This document shows positions 42,136-50,993 of a DNA stretch of 64,000 nucleotides, piece by piece; the first letter of the stretch is position 1, and each line of letters starts with the position of its first letter. The notes beneath the pieces are model-generated. The model was not told where the DNA came from and searched no databases. It saw only the letters and a list, made by a program, of their open reading frames with translations. The stretch comes from Pseudovibrio zosterae (GTDB lineage Bacteria; Pseudomonadota; Alphaproteobacteria; Rhizobiales; Stappiaceae). Location of the stretch: contig NZ_JAWXVZ010000004.1 of assembly GCF_033843645.1 (NCBI RefSeq), forward strand, positions 186,001 through 250,000. Direction: 5' to 3'. Made by a program: the position numbers and the translations under genes.

Positions 42136-45100
42136 TCAAGATGCCATGTCGTCTTCGCCAATGACGTTGACCGTGGAGGAACCGCCCACCACAGACACCT
42201 CGATGGAGTTGGCCTGAACATTGGCCCCCATGACGATTGTCTGATTGAAGGCAGAGGCCACACCCATGGCATCGGCCGTGGCGGAGGTTGCAGCGGCGAT
42301 GGACATGTCGTCACCGGCAGAGAAGTCGAACAGATCTTCTGCATCCAGAATGCCGTCACCGGCCATCGCAACACCGCCATCAACAGAGACCATCTGGTCC
42401 ATGTCCGTGCTGTTTGCCGAGATGACGCTTGGGTTCTCGATGTAGTCCTGATCGGCCAGGCTGTTGGTCTGCTCAGCTGTGAAGACGGTGTCAGTGCCGT
42501 CTTTGTAGCTGTTCAAACCCGGAAGCTGTCCGCCGGACGGGGTCACGGACAGATCCAGACTATCGTCGTCGCCCACAAACAACGCCGTGTCGTTGCCGCC
42601 AACAAAGTCAACGCTGGCCGCGTTGGCTTGAGTGTTGCCGCCGGAAAGCAGGGTCTGGTTGAAAGCAGAGACTTGAGCCGACGCATCCGCTGAGGCCAGA
42701 GCCTTTGCGGAGACACTGTAATCGTCGCCCACGGTGCCGCCCGCGTTGAACTGGCTGGCGCCATCGTCATGGATGCCGTGCTGCGCAGTGGCTTCGCCGC
42801 CATTGGCCGTGACTTTTTGAGCCACGTCGCTGCCGCTGGCGTTGGTCACCACCGCATCGACGATCTCATCACCATCATCGGCACCATTGGCCTGATCCAA
42901 GGTAATTAGCGTGTCCGCATTGCCTGCCATGAAGCCAGAGGCCAGCGCCGCTGCCCCACCGGTTGCATCTTCACCGATGCTCACGGAGTTTGCGTTGGAG
43001 GCCGTCACTTCAACAGCTGCATTGTTGATCTGAACGTTTGAGCCCGACCGGATCAGCTGATTGAAAGCTGAGGCCTGAGCAACGGCATCTGCACTTGCAC
43101 TGGTTGACCCAGAGACAGAGGCGTCATCGCCCGTCGCATTCGGCCCACCCATGGACAACATCTGGCTGGAACCATCGCCAACGAGACCGGACCCAGCGCT
43201 GGCGCTGCCGCCTTCACTGGCAACGTTCTGGACCAGACTACCGTCATTGGTGACCCTTGCGCTTTCGACGTAGTCATAGTCGCTGTCCAGCAGGTTGGCC
43301 TGCTCGACTTCAACGGTGGTCTCCGCAGACAGCGCCACTCTCGGGCCAACAATCGGGCCAGCGACGGAAGAAGGCAGGCTGCCATCACTGTCCTCGCCCG
43401 TGGAAAGCGAAACTGCGTCGCCGCCCACGACACTGGTCGCTGCCGTGTTCTGCTGGCCATTGCTTGCCACATTGATGGACTGCCCGAAAGCCGCCGAGCC
43501 ACCGCTGGCATCCGCTGACGCATCAGAGGCCCCTGCGATGGTGGAGTCATCGCCCACAGTATCGCCGCCAAGACGAGCCCCATCTGGTGCCGTGTAGTAC
43601 TGGTCGATGCCGTCTCCGCTGGAAGCGGCGCCGCCGGTGCTGTCCACGTCCTGATAAACGGCACCGTCATTGGTAACCGTTGCCCAAGTCACCTCATCCG
43701 TGTCGGATTCAAGCAGGTTCTGTTGGGTAAGCGTTACTTCAGCATCCGAGTCAGCACCAATGAAACGCGGGGCCTGCGCCCATGTATCCTGAGAGGCACT
43801 GTTCTCCCCAGCAGTTGCCGCGCTGTCGTCACCGCCAACGATGTCAACTGAGGCCTGGTTCAACTGAACATTTGAGCCAGTGCTGATGGACTGGTTGAAG
43901 GCCGACGCAACTGCAGTTGCATCCGCGCTTGCCGAGGCACTGCCGGAGATCGCGCTGTCGCCGTTGACATCCTGTGCCCCCAAGCTGCCGCCATTGATCT
44001 GGCTGATGCCATCTTCACTTGTGGCCGAACCGCCCACAGAAGAGATGGTTTGGGACAAGGTGCCAGCATTCACAACCTGAGCATCGTTGATGTCGTCATT
44101 GTCCGTGCTGTCATTCATCTGCTCAATGCTGACAACCGGATCGATCTTTGGCGTGATGCCGCGCAAGGTTGGCATGTCAACACTCGCACCATCATTGCCT
44201 GCGGAGGCTGACACGCTATTGCCACCGGTGATAGTAGCGTCTGCCTGGTTGGCTTGTGTGTTGCCACCGGTTGCGATGACCTGATTGAACGCACTGGCCG
44301 CCGCAGATGCATCAGCACTTGCGGAGGTTTTACCGACAATGCTGGCATCATCCATCACCTCAGCGTCGCCGCCGATCTGGCTGCTTGCCTCAACCTGCTG
44401 AATGCCATTTCCGGCAGTTGCAGTGCCACCAGTGGAAGCAACGCTCTGTTCAACGATGCCGCCTTCCTGATTTTCAACCAGAGGCGACGCGATGAAATCA
44501 TCGTCCTCGGCAATGTTGAGCTGCCCGATGTTCTGCTCGGCCTCAATTACGGTCAGACCATCTGGAGCACCGCCATTCACTGCACCCACGGATGCACCGC
44601 TTTCCCCTGCTTCAGCAGAAATCACATGCCCGCCAACGGTGGACGCGGAAGCCTCGTTGATCTGCCGATTGCCGCCTGTCGCCAAAGCCTGATTGAACGC
44701 CGTCGCCGTTCCGGATGCATCCGCACCCGCTTCTGAGCTTCCAACGATGGAGGCATCATCGCCAACGCTGCTGAAGTCGCCGATGGTGCCGGCTGATTGC
44801 GACACGCCATCCAGCGCTGTAGATGTTCCACCCGTGACCGTCACTGTCTGCTCAAGGTTGGTCACCGGCTCGTCGGTGGTGCCGTCGAACGGATTGTTTA
44901 CAACCGTCGCATCCGTGATCTCATCTTCGTCTGCCAGGTAGTTTGCGCTTTCAATGGCCTGATCGGCCCCCACCGCAAATGAGTCCGAAGACCATGCCAC
45001 ATCGCCAACCTGCGCCGCATTCTCGCCTGCGGTTGCCTTGGCGGTGCTGCCGCCAACCATTTTAACGGCGGCGTCATTCAGCTGAAGATTGCCGCCAGTT

Positions 45101-46560
45101 GTGAGCGCCTGCGTGAATGCAGAAGCCCCGCCGATTGCATCTGCGGACGCGGATGTGTGGCCGCTGATGCTGGTGTCGCCTTCTGTTGTGCCATTGCCTA
45201 CACCAGATCCGGAGGCAATGCCATTTCCAGCGTTGGCAATGCCGCCATTCACGGTCACACCTTGCGTGACAATGCCTTCACTCGGGATGCCGCCATCAAG
45301 GTTGTCACCATCATTGAGAACCGTCGCAGATGAGATCTCATCTGAGTCTTCCGCCATGTTTTCTTGGGCAATGCCCGCGGCCTGGGTGGAGCCAACAAAT
45401 GGGGCCATCAACGCACCGCTGTCAGCAGCAATGGTGGCGCCATTTTCTTCCGCACTTGCGGCAGCGCGGCTTCCGGCAACCGAAGAAATCGCCGCAGAGT
45501 TCGCCTGCTGGTTTGCGCCACTGTCAATGTCCTGCGTGTAGGACATGGCAACGCCTTGGGCATCTGCAGAAGCCGATGCGGAGCCACCGATGCTGGCGTC
45601 GCCACCTACACCAGACGCCCCCACAAGGCCGCCAACATCAACCCCATCACCGGCAGAGGCGGTGCCACCATCAACGTCAACCGATTGGGTGAGCTGACTT
45701 GCGTTGGTCACGCTGGGTGTTTCCACCAGGTCTGCATCGTCGTTCAGCTCATTCAGCTGCTCAACGGCTGAGAACGAGGTTGCGAAAACATTTTCAGCGC
45801 TGCTGATGGAAGAAAGCTGCGCCGCCCCGTCAGTTCCCGCGCCTGCGCCGCCGCCTTGAGCAACGTTCACATCTGCGCCCGTGACGGAAAGATCAGCCGC
45901 GTTGATCTGGGTGTTTTCCCCGGTCGCAAGCGCCTGATTGGCTGATGTGGCAACGCCTTGTGCGTCCGCGCTGGCATCGGCGCTGCCTTCTATGGACAGA
46001 TCGTCGCCAACACTGCCCGCTGCGCCAACTGCACCCCCGCCAACGCTGTTGATGCCATCACCTGCGGTGGCAACACCGCCGTCAACGGTCACCGTTTGAG
46101 TGGGATTGCGCGACACATTGCTTTCGCTCAGCACCGTCGCGTTAAGAATCTCATCCGCATCATCTGCGGTGTTTGCCTGCTCCAGGCTCACCGCACTCAG
46201 CGTTTCCAGCTGAGAATCTGACGCCTGACCGCTGTTGAAGGACGCGCCCTCACCGCCAGACGCAGATACATCGTAGTCACCGCCCGTGACCGCAGCCGAA
46301 AAGGCGTTCTGCTGAACGTTGTTGCCCATCTCGATGCTTTGGACAAACATGTCCGCCCGGCCCGCAGCATCTGCGGAGGCTCCGGCCTCACCCGAGATCG
46401 AAAGATCATCGCCGACGTCTCCGGCGTCATTTACGTCGGTAATCCCGTTTCCAGCTGCTGCCGAGCCGCCATTCACGCTGACGGTTTGCCATGGGTCTGC
46501 CGCGTTGGACAGCTCAGGGGCTTCAACCAGATCGAAATCGGAAAGCTCGTTGGTCTGATA
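42136..46560 (-). repeat. Eleven diverged protein-coding repeats of about 410 bp
   Basis: The ASADA-type core recurs eleven times at about 137-residue steps: GASADA, DASADA, SASADA, SASADA, EAGADA, SASADA, SASADA, DASADA, SASADA, LASADA, SATADA. At the base level the copies have diverged strongly, which suggests old duplications kept under protein-level selection rather than recent slippage. Confidence 0.8.
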
Positions 46561-46674
46561 CGCGGCCAATCCGGCATCATTGCCCGGATTATCGGTAGGA
46601 ATGGGCGTTTGCCCATCAACGTCGTTGATGGCGTCTTCAATCACGTTTTTCAGGTCATCAATATCAACTGACAT
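42136..46674 (-). CDS. Giant repetitive type I-secreted protein with eleven ~137-residue repeats
   Basis: A 1512-residue, acidic, cysteine-free protein without signal peptide or RTX motifs. About eleven units of ~137 residues each hold the core GDDxSIxGxxxASADA-x-G, then AFNQ, x-TGxNxQxN, VGG, GENxA, and finally (I/L/V)-x-Q-x-N-x3-D-x-DEI...VxN...Q-x-V-x2-GGxAxAGxGI. First core near residue 99, last near 1464. The start at 46674 (VDIDDLKNVIEDAIND) is preferred over ATG 46836, whose extra 54 residues have Cys and Trp unlike the rest. Probably an extracellular adhesin or fibre secreted by the exporter encoded downstream; the G-x-N-x-Q-x-N pattern recalls curlin-like repeats. Confidence 0.75.
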   Translation of the reverse strand: MSVDIDDLKNVIEDAINDVDGQTPIPTDNPGNDAGLAAYQTNELSDFDLVEAPELSNAADPWQTVSVNGGSAAAGNGITDVNDAGDVGDDLSISGEAGASADAAGRADMFVQSIEMGNNVQQNAFSAAVTGGDYDVSASGGEGASFNSGQASDSQLETLSAVSLEQANTADDADEILNATVLSESNVSRNPTQTVTVDGGVATAGDGINSVGGGAVGAAGSVGDDLSIEGSADASADAQGVATSANQALATGENTQINAADLSVTGADVNVAQGGGAGAGTDGAAQLSSISSAENVFATSFSAVEQLNELNDDADLVETPSVTNASQLTQSVDVDGGTASAGDGVDVGGLVGASGVGGDASIGGSASASADAQGVAMSYTQDIDSGANQQANSAAISSVAGSRAAASAEENGATIAADSGALMAPFVGSTQAAGIAQENMAEDSDEISSATVLNDGDNLDGGIPSEGIVTQGVTVNGGIANAGNGIASGSGVGNGTTEGDTSISGHTSASADAIGGASAFTQALTTGGNLQLNDAAVKMVGGSTAKATAGENAAQVGDVAWSSDSFAVGADQAIESANYLADEDEITDATVVNNPFDGTTDEPVTNLEQTVTVTGGTSTALDGVSQSAGTIGDFSSVGDDASIVGSSEAGADASGTATAFNQALATGGNRQINEASASTVGGHVISAEAGESGASVGAVNGGAPDGLTVIEAEQNIGQLNIAEDDDFIASPLVENQEGGIVEQSVASTGGTATAGNGIQQVEASSQIGGDAEVMDDASIVGKTSASADASAAASAFNQVIATGGNTQANQADATITGGNSVSASAGNDGASVDMPTLRGITPKIDPVVSIEQMNDSTDNDDINDAQVVNAGTLSQTISSVGGSATSEDGISQINGGSLGAQDVNGDSAISGSASASADATAVASAFNQSISTGSNVQLNQASVDIVGGDDSAATAGENSASQDTWAQAPRFIGADSDAEVTLTQQNLLESDTDEVTWATVTNDGAVYQDVDSTGGAASSGDGIDQYYTAPDGARLGGDTVGDDSTIAGASDASADASGGSAAFGQSINVASNGQQNTAATSVVGGDAVSLSTGEDSDGSLPSSVAGPIVGPRVALSAETTVEVEQANLLDSDYDYVESARVTNDGSLVQNVASEGGSASAGSGLVGDGSSQMLSMGGPNATGDDASVSGSTSASADAVAQASAFNQLIRSGSNVQINNAAVEVTASNANSVSIGEDATGGAAALASGFMAGNADTLITLDQANGADDGDEIVDAVVTNASGSDVAQKVTANGGEATAQHGIHDDGASQFNAGGTVGDDYSVSAKALASADASAQVSAFNQTLLSGGNTQANAASVDFVGGNDTALFVGDDDSLDLSVTPSGGQLPGLNSYKDGTDTVFTAEQTNSLADQDYIENPSVISANSTDMDQMVSVDGGVAMAGDGILDAEDLFDFSAGDDMSIAAATSATADAMGVASAFNQTIVMGANVQANSIEVSVVGGSSTVNVIGEDDMAS

Positions 46675-47441
46675 GCCTTGGCTCCAATAGAGCGGTCTGG
46701 CGGGCGTTTCGAAGCGACGATCTTCTACGTCATCGGGTCGAACGGTCCAGCACCGCGTGTTTCCTGCAGCGTTTGTGCAGTCGCCCTTTTTCGGGAACAG
46801 ACCAGAGACAGCCCAAGCGCCGTTCAGGCAAAGCAACAGCCTTCCTGAAACCGATGGTTTTCAGGTCAGCGACGCTTTACTGTCTCGATCCCTTGATCCT
46901 GTTGTTGTCCTGCCCCCACATCTTCTAATCGTAAAGATGACCTCGGCTAAAAGGACAAGAGAACGCCAAGGCGGGCACACTAAACAAAACGAACACCCGG
47001 TGCGGCAAACAGTGTAAAATCACCCGTTATTTTTTAACCTTGTGTTTTTACTGGATGAACTGCGCAGAATAGGCCTGTTTTGACCATGGATATCGAACAA
47101 TCTATATATTCAATTTGAATATTTACATCATTTCTCGCAGTGCTCGTTGCGCAAAACATCCATTGCAAAATTGAAACATACATGACTACTCCAGAAAGCT
47201 GCTGTTATCTGGAGGCTAATCGTTGTTATGTGCCAATCGCATGTAAAATCAGCTTTACTGGTAAATTTTCACTCGATATCTACTAGGTTGACTGGGAAAT
47301 AAAGCATTACAAGCACACATCAACATTGGTTCACCGCCCATTACTTAGGTGATTTGCAATGCACCTCACCCAAAAGACATGGAGGCAAGTTCTGCAAAAT
47401 GCCCTAGACTCATAAAATGAGTGAGTGGGAGGATGCCAAAA
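46675..47441. other. 767-base non-coding region before the secretion operon
   Basis: The region is unusually AT-rich from about 47000 on and holds no convincing gene. It must contain the promoter of the giant cargo gene (minus strand) and that of the 47442 gene (plus strand). A short dyad ATTCAA-T-TTGAAT is at 47108-47120. Regulatory control of the secretion operon is probably located here; I cannot define it further. Confidence 0.5.
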
Positions 47442-47993
47442 ATGCCCGAGGACGAGCCACTTCAGCCCGATTTTGACGCCCTGCAGCGCATAGCCCAAGA
47501 AAAGGCTGGAGAGCGAAACCTCATTTTCGCGCTTATTGGCAACATGAGTTATTGCTGGTCAAACAACGAAAGCATGTTCATTTACATGCTGCAGTATCTC
47601 ATGCGCACCGATGAAATCACCGCGACCATCGTTTTCGGCACCTTGAACACGACCCGCGCCCGCTTGGATCTGGTTGAACGGCTGGCAGAGGCCAAGCTGA
47701 CTGATCCGGAGGTGACGCGGCAGCTGCGCCGCATCATTCGGTTGTTTAATGAAAGCACCCGCCTGCGTAACGAGTTCAACCACTCGGTGTTCAAGACAGA
47801 TGCTGAAGGGGCCATTACGCACACGCACTCCATGCGCATTCAGCGCAAGAACGGTCAGTTGCACTTGGGAGAGGTTAAACCTGTTGATCAACCAAGGATT
47901 GCATCCATGGGAGCCTCAATCAAGAAAATGGTCAAATTGAACAGAGAAATCTGGGCGTTCCTGCCAACGCTGAAGGCAGCTATGCAAGCTTGA
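47442..47993 (+). CDS. Hypothetical protein with a HEPN-like RNxxxH motif
   Basis: A 183-residue, alpha-helical, probably cytosolic protein of unknown function. The start at 47442 follows GGGAGG by 9 bases. A helix with LFNESTRLRNEFNHSVF (about residues 104-120) contains R-N-E-F-N-H, the R-x4-H pattern of HEPN nucleases, after a preceding four-helix-like region (TRARLDLVERLAEAKL, TRQLRRIIRLF). Many HEPN proteins are RNases in defence or toxin systems, but this one stands alone without an antitoxin-type neighbour, and the motif can occur by chance. Confidence 0.55.
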   Translation: MPEDEPLQPDFDALQRIAQEKAGERNLIFALIGNMSYCWSNNESMFIYMLQYLMRTDEITATIVFGTLNTTRARLDLVERLAEAKLTDPEVTRQLRRIIRLFNESTRLRNEFNHSVFKTDAEGAITHTHSMRIQRKNGQLHLGEVKPVDQPRIASMGASIKKMVKLNREIWAFLPTLKAAMQA

Positions 47994-48013
47994 TGCACAC
48001 CTATTACGTGTAG

Positions 48014-48031
48014 CCCATGATAAATCATGGG
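48014..48031 (+). terminator. Hairpin after the HEPN-like gene
   Basis: CCCATGAT-AA-ATCATGGG (48014-48031) is a perfect palindromic stem 20 bases after the stop. It is followed by TT only, so it is a weak terminator candidate. The rest of the ~250 bases before the next gene holds a second GC hairpin (GCCCGCC/GGACGGGC region near 48128) and no gene. Confidence 0.4.
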
Positions 48032-48242
48032 TTGCGTGGGCAGGGCATCATCGTGCTTACATATAGAGCCCTCAACACCTTGATTTATATAGATAGGCCA
48101 TTGCGGGAGGTTGTCTTGATCAAGGCCCGCCTGGACGGGCAAAAGACGATCGCAGCAGCGTCGCATCCTTCAGGGTCCATGTGTAACACGTCTCTCCGAC
48201 GTCCCTGAGATGCGGCGCTCTGCACTTTCAACTTGTCGCGCG

Positions 48243-49307
48243 TTAAAGGGCTTCCCAGCGTCCAGTCCCAAGGAAGGTCAGAACCTGCTCCTCATAGGGG
48301 CGGATGTGAATGTGGTGCTCTTCCAGCCAGGCATCGTTGTAATAGGTATTGGCGTAGCGCTCCCCGCCATCGCACATGAGCGAGACAATCGAGCCCTCGT
48401 CCCCACGGGCCAGCATTTCCGCCGCCAATTGACAAACGCCGTAGAAGTTTGTGCCAGTTGACCCGCCGGGGCGCCGCCCAAGTGTTTTTTCAAGCGCACG
48501 CATGGCCCCGATGGAAGCCGCGTCCGGGACTTGCCGCATTTCGTCAATCACCGTTGGCACAAAGGATTTTTCGCAGCGCGGACGGCCAATGCCCTCAATG
48601 CGAGAGCCGCAGGTCAGCGTCAGGTCATTTCGTTCCTTTGCGTAGCAGTCATAAAACACAGAGTTTTCAGGATCCACCACCAACAGTTTGGTGTCTTCAC
48701 AGCGATAGCGAATGTAGCGGCCAATGGTGGCCGAGGTGCCGCCTGTGCCGGGGCACATCACCACCCATTTTGGCACCGGGAAACGCTCGCTGGACATCTG
48801 CTCAAAAATGCTCTCGGCAATATTGTTGCTGCCGCGCCAGTCGGTTGCCCGCTCCGCATAAGTGAACTGATCAACAAAATGCCCACCGGTGTCATCGGCG
48901 AGCTGCTGAGAGACCGCCCCAATGGTGGTCGGGTCTTCCACCAAATGGCAGGTCCCTCCGTAAAACTCGATGGCTGCAATCTTTTGTTGAGAGGTCGTGG
49001 CGGGCATCACCGCGATAAACTCTAAGCCCAGCAGTTTGGCGAAATAGGCCTCGGACACGGCTGTGGAGCCGGAAGAAGCCTCAATGACAGGCTTGCCTTC
49101 ACGGATCCAGCCGTTACAAATCGCGTGAAGAAACAAGGACCGCGCCAAACGGTGCTTCAGGCTGCCGGTTGGGTGCGTCGACTCATCTTTCAGATAGAGA
49201 TCAACGCGTGTCAGGGCCGGAGCATCGACCCGAAAGAGATGCGTATCCGCGGAGCGATTGTAATCCGCTTGAATGAGTTGAACAGCTTGCTTGCGCCAGG
49301 ACGTCAT
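48243..49307 (-). CDS. PLP-dependent Cds1-type cysteine desulfhydrase / cysteine-synthase-family enzyme
   Basis: A fold-type II PLP enzyme of 354 residues. It shows LKDESTHPTGSLKHRLARSL with the PLP lysine in GSLKHR, EASSGSTAVSEAYFAKLLG (the substrate loop SSGST), GTGGTSATIGRYIRYR (phosphate-binding glycines) and GSTGTNFYGVCQLA. This set is typical of Cds1 L-cysteine desulfhydrases, which release H2S, pyruvate and ammonia from cysteine. It may feed the sulfur-handling genes elsewhere in the window. It is a single gene; the SpoVR gene lies upstream on the same strand, 168 bases away. Confidence 0.85.
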   Translation of the reverse strand: MTSWRKQAVQLIQADYNRSADTHLFRVDAPALTRVDLYLKDESTHPTGSLKHRLARSLFLHAICNGWIREGKPVIEASSGSTAVSEAYFAKLLGLEFIAVMPATTSQQKIAAIEFYGGTCHLVEDPTTIGAVSQQLADDTGGHFVDQFTYAERATDWRGSNNIAESIFEQMSSERFPVPKWVVMCPGTGGTSATIGRYIRYRCEDTKLLVVDPENSVFYDCYAKERNDLTLTCGSRIEGIGRPRCEKSFVPTVIDEMRQVPDAASIGAMRALEKTLGRRPGGSTGTNFYGVCQLAAEMLARGDEGSIVSLMCDGGERYANTYYNDAWLEEHHIHIRPYEEQVLTFLGTGRWEAL

Positions 49308-49475
49308 TTTGGAAGGCTCTGTATGCAGGGCGGCAGACCGTTGGCTCCGCTCTTGTGGTTGTCATGAGGCAACTATAAGAGACCAAACCACCCGGGCGCC
49401 AGCCAGAACCTGCATATGGTTAGGGAGAACTCACTTCCATTCTCCCCTCCCCTCGCTTCTCGACATACCTTGAGA

Positions 49476-50993
49476 TCAATGGCGCGGCGGCGGCGCGTCC
49501 ACTTCTTCCAAGAGCACACCATACCCCCACAATGTGCGCAGCAACGCCAGCACCTTGTCCCGTTCCTTCTGATCCAGAGAAACACCGTTGCGCTTGTAGT
49601 GGCGAAGCTTCAACTGCCGGTCACCCAAAAGGTCAACATCAACAATCTGAATGTCCGGATCGATGACCGCCACATCGTAGTTTTGCGCCAGCTTTTCGCG
49701 CACTTCCCCATAGCCCCGCTCATTATGGATCGACGAGACTGTCACATGGGAATCCTTGGCATAATCAGAAATGGCAAACATGCGGAAGTCGCGGATCACC
49801 TTGGGGCTCAGATACTGCTGAATGAAAGACTCATCGCGGTAGTTGGCCCAAGCATCCTTGATGGCCCCCTTCCAGTCTTTCTTACCGGCAATCTCCGGCA
49901 ACCATGCCCGGTCCTCCTCCGTCGGATCAAGGCAAATCCGCTTGATGTCCTCCATCATGGCGTACCCCAAAGCGTAGGGGTTGAACCCGGAATACCTTGG
50001 ATCATCAAAGCTGGGCTGGAACAGCACGTTGGAGTGATTGTGCAAAATCTCCAACATGGCACCATCTGAGAGCAACCCGCGCTGTTGCAAGGTGTTGACG
50101 ATGTGATAGTGCACGAAACAGGCGCAGCCCTCGTTCATCACTTTGGTCTGGCGCTGCGGGTAAAAGTATTGGGCAATGTTGCGGACGATACGCAGGATCT
50201 CTCGCTGCCAGATTTGCAGGATCGGGCTGTACTGCTCCAGAAAATAGAGGATATTCTCTTCCGGCAAACGCAAGGTGTGTTTGCGTTCTTCCGCTTCCTT
50301 TTGCGCCTCGGACTTTTGGCCCTCAGGTCCCGAATAAACGGTTTGCCAAAGGTAGTTCACGGTGCGCTCTTCGTAATCCCGGCGCTCCTTTTCCTTCTCT
50401 TGCTCGGCCTTCAGGGAAAGTTTCTGCGGCCGGCGATAGCGGAAGACGCCATTGTTCATCAACGCATGGGCCGCATCCAGAATGCGCTCCACCTCGTGAA
50501 CGCCGTGGCGTTCTTCGCACTTGGCAATGTACCCCTTGGCAAAGTTCAGATAATCAAGAATGCCTTCAGCATCGGTCCATTGCCGGAACAGGTGATTGTT
50601 CTTGAAGAAATGATTGTGACCAAACGCAGCATGGGCCATGACCAGCGTTTGCTGGGCCATGGTGTTCTCTTCCATGTTGTAGCTGATGCAGGGGTCGGAG
50701 TTGATCACGATTTCATAGGCCAACCCGCGCAGGCCCTTTCGGTAACTCACCTCGTCGTTAACGAAGTGTTTACCAAACGACCAGTGCTGATACATCAGCG
50801 GCATGCCGATGGAAGAATACGCATCCAACATCTGCTCGGAGGAGATGATCTCCACCTGGTTGGCGTAAACATTCAGCTCAAGGTCCTTTACCGCCACTTC
50901 CTCGATGGCGTCATAGGTGCGTTGCAACACCTCGAAGTTCCAATCCGCCGTAGTGAAGAGCGGCTCGGCCTTGGTGGTCTTCACTGCTGTCAT
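49476..50993 (-). CDS. spoVR: SpoVR-family protein
   Basis: A 505-residue cytosolic protein of the SpoVR/YcgB family, found in stress and stationary-phase operons of non-sporulating bacteria. Conserved stretches are MPLMYQHWSFGKHF, INSDPCISYNMEENT, VMAHAAFGHNHFFKNNHLF, and CACFVHYHIVNTL. Start 50993 overlaps the preceding stop by one base (TGATG). It is the third gene of the prkA-yeaH-spoVR module; biochemical function is unknown. Confidence 0.93.
   Translation of the reverse strand: MTAVKTTKAEPLFTTADWNFEVLQRTYDAIEEVAVKDLELNVYANQVEIISSEQMLDAYSSIGMPLMYQHWSFGKHFVNDEVSYRKGLRGLAYEIVINSDPCISYNMEENTMAQQTLVMAHAAFGHNHFFKNNHLFRQWTDAEGILDYLNFAKGYIAKCEERHGVHEVERILDAAHALMNNGVFRYRRPQKLSLKAEQEKEKERRDYEERTVNYLWQTVYSGPEGQKSEAQKEAEERKHTLRLPEENILYFLEQYSPILQIWQREILRIVRNIAQYFYPQRQTKVMNEGCACFVHYHIVNTLQQRGLLSDGAMLEILHNHSNVLFQPSFDDPRYSGFNPYALGYAMMEDIKRICLDPTEEDRAWLPEIAGKKDWKGAIKDAWANYRDESFIQQYLSPKVIRDFRMFAISDYAKDSHVTVSSIHNERGYGEVREKLAQNYDVAVIDPDIQIVDVDLLGDRQLKLRHYKRNGVSLDQKERDKVLALLRTLWGYGVLLEEVDAPPPRH

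Noticed and set aside
49423..49446. GGGAGAA / TTCTCCC inverted repeat after spoVR
   Set aside because: A long 10-base loop and no T-run; too weak to call a terminator.
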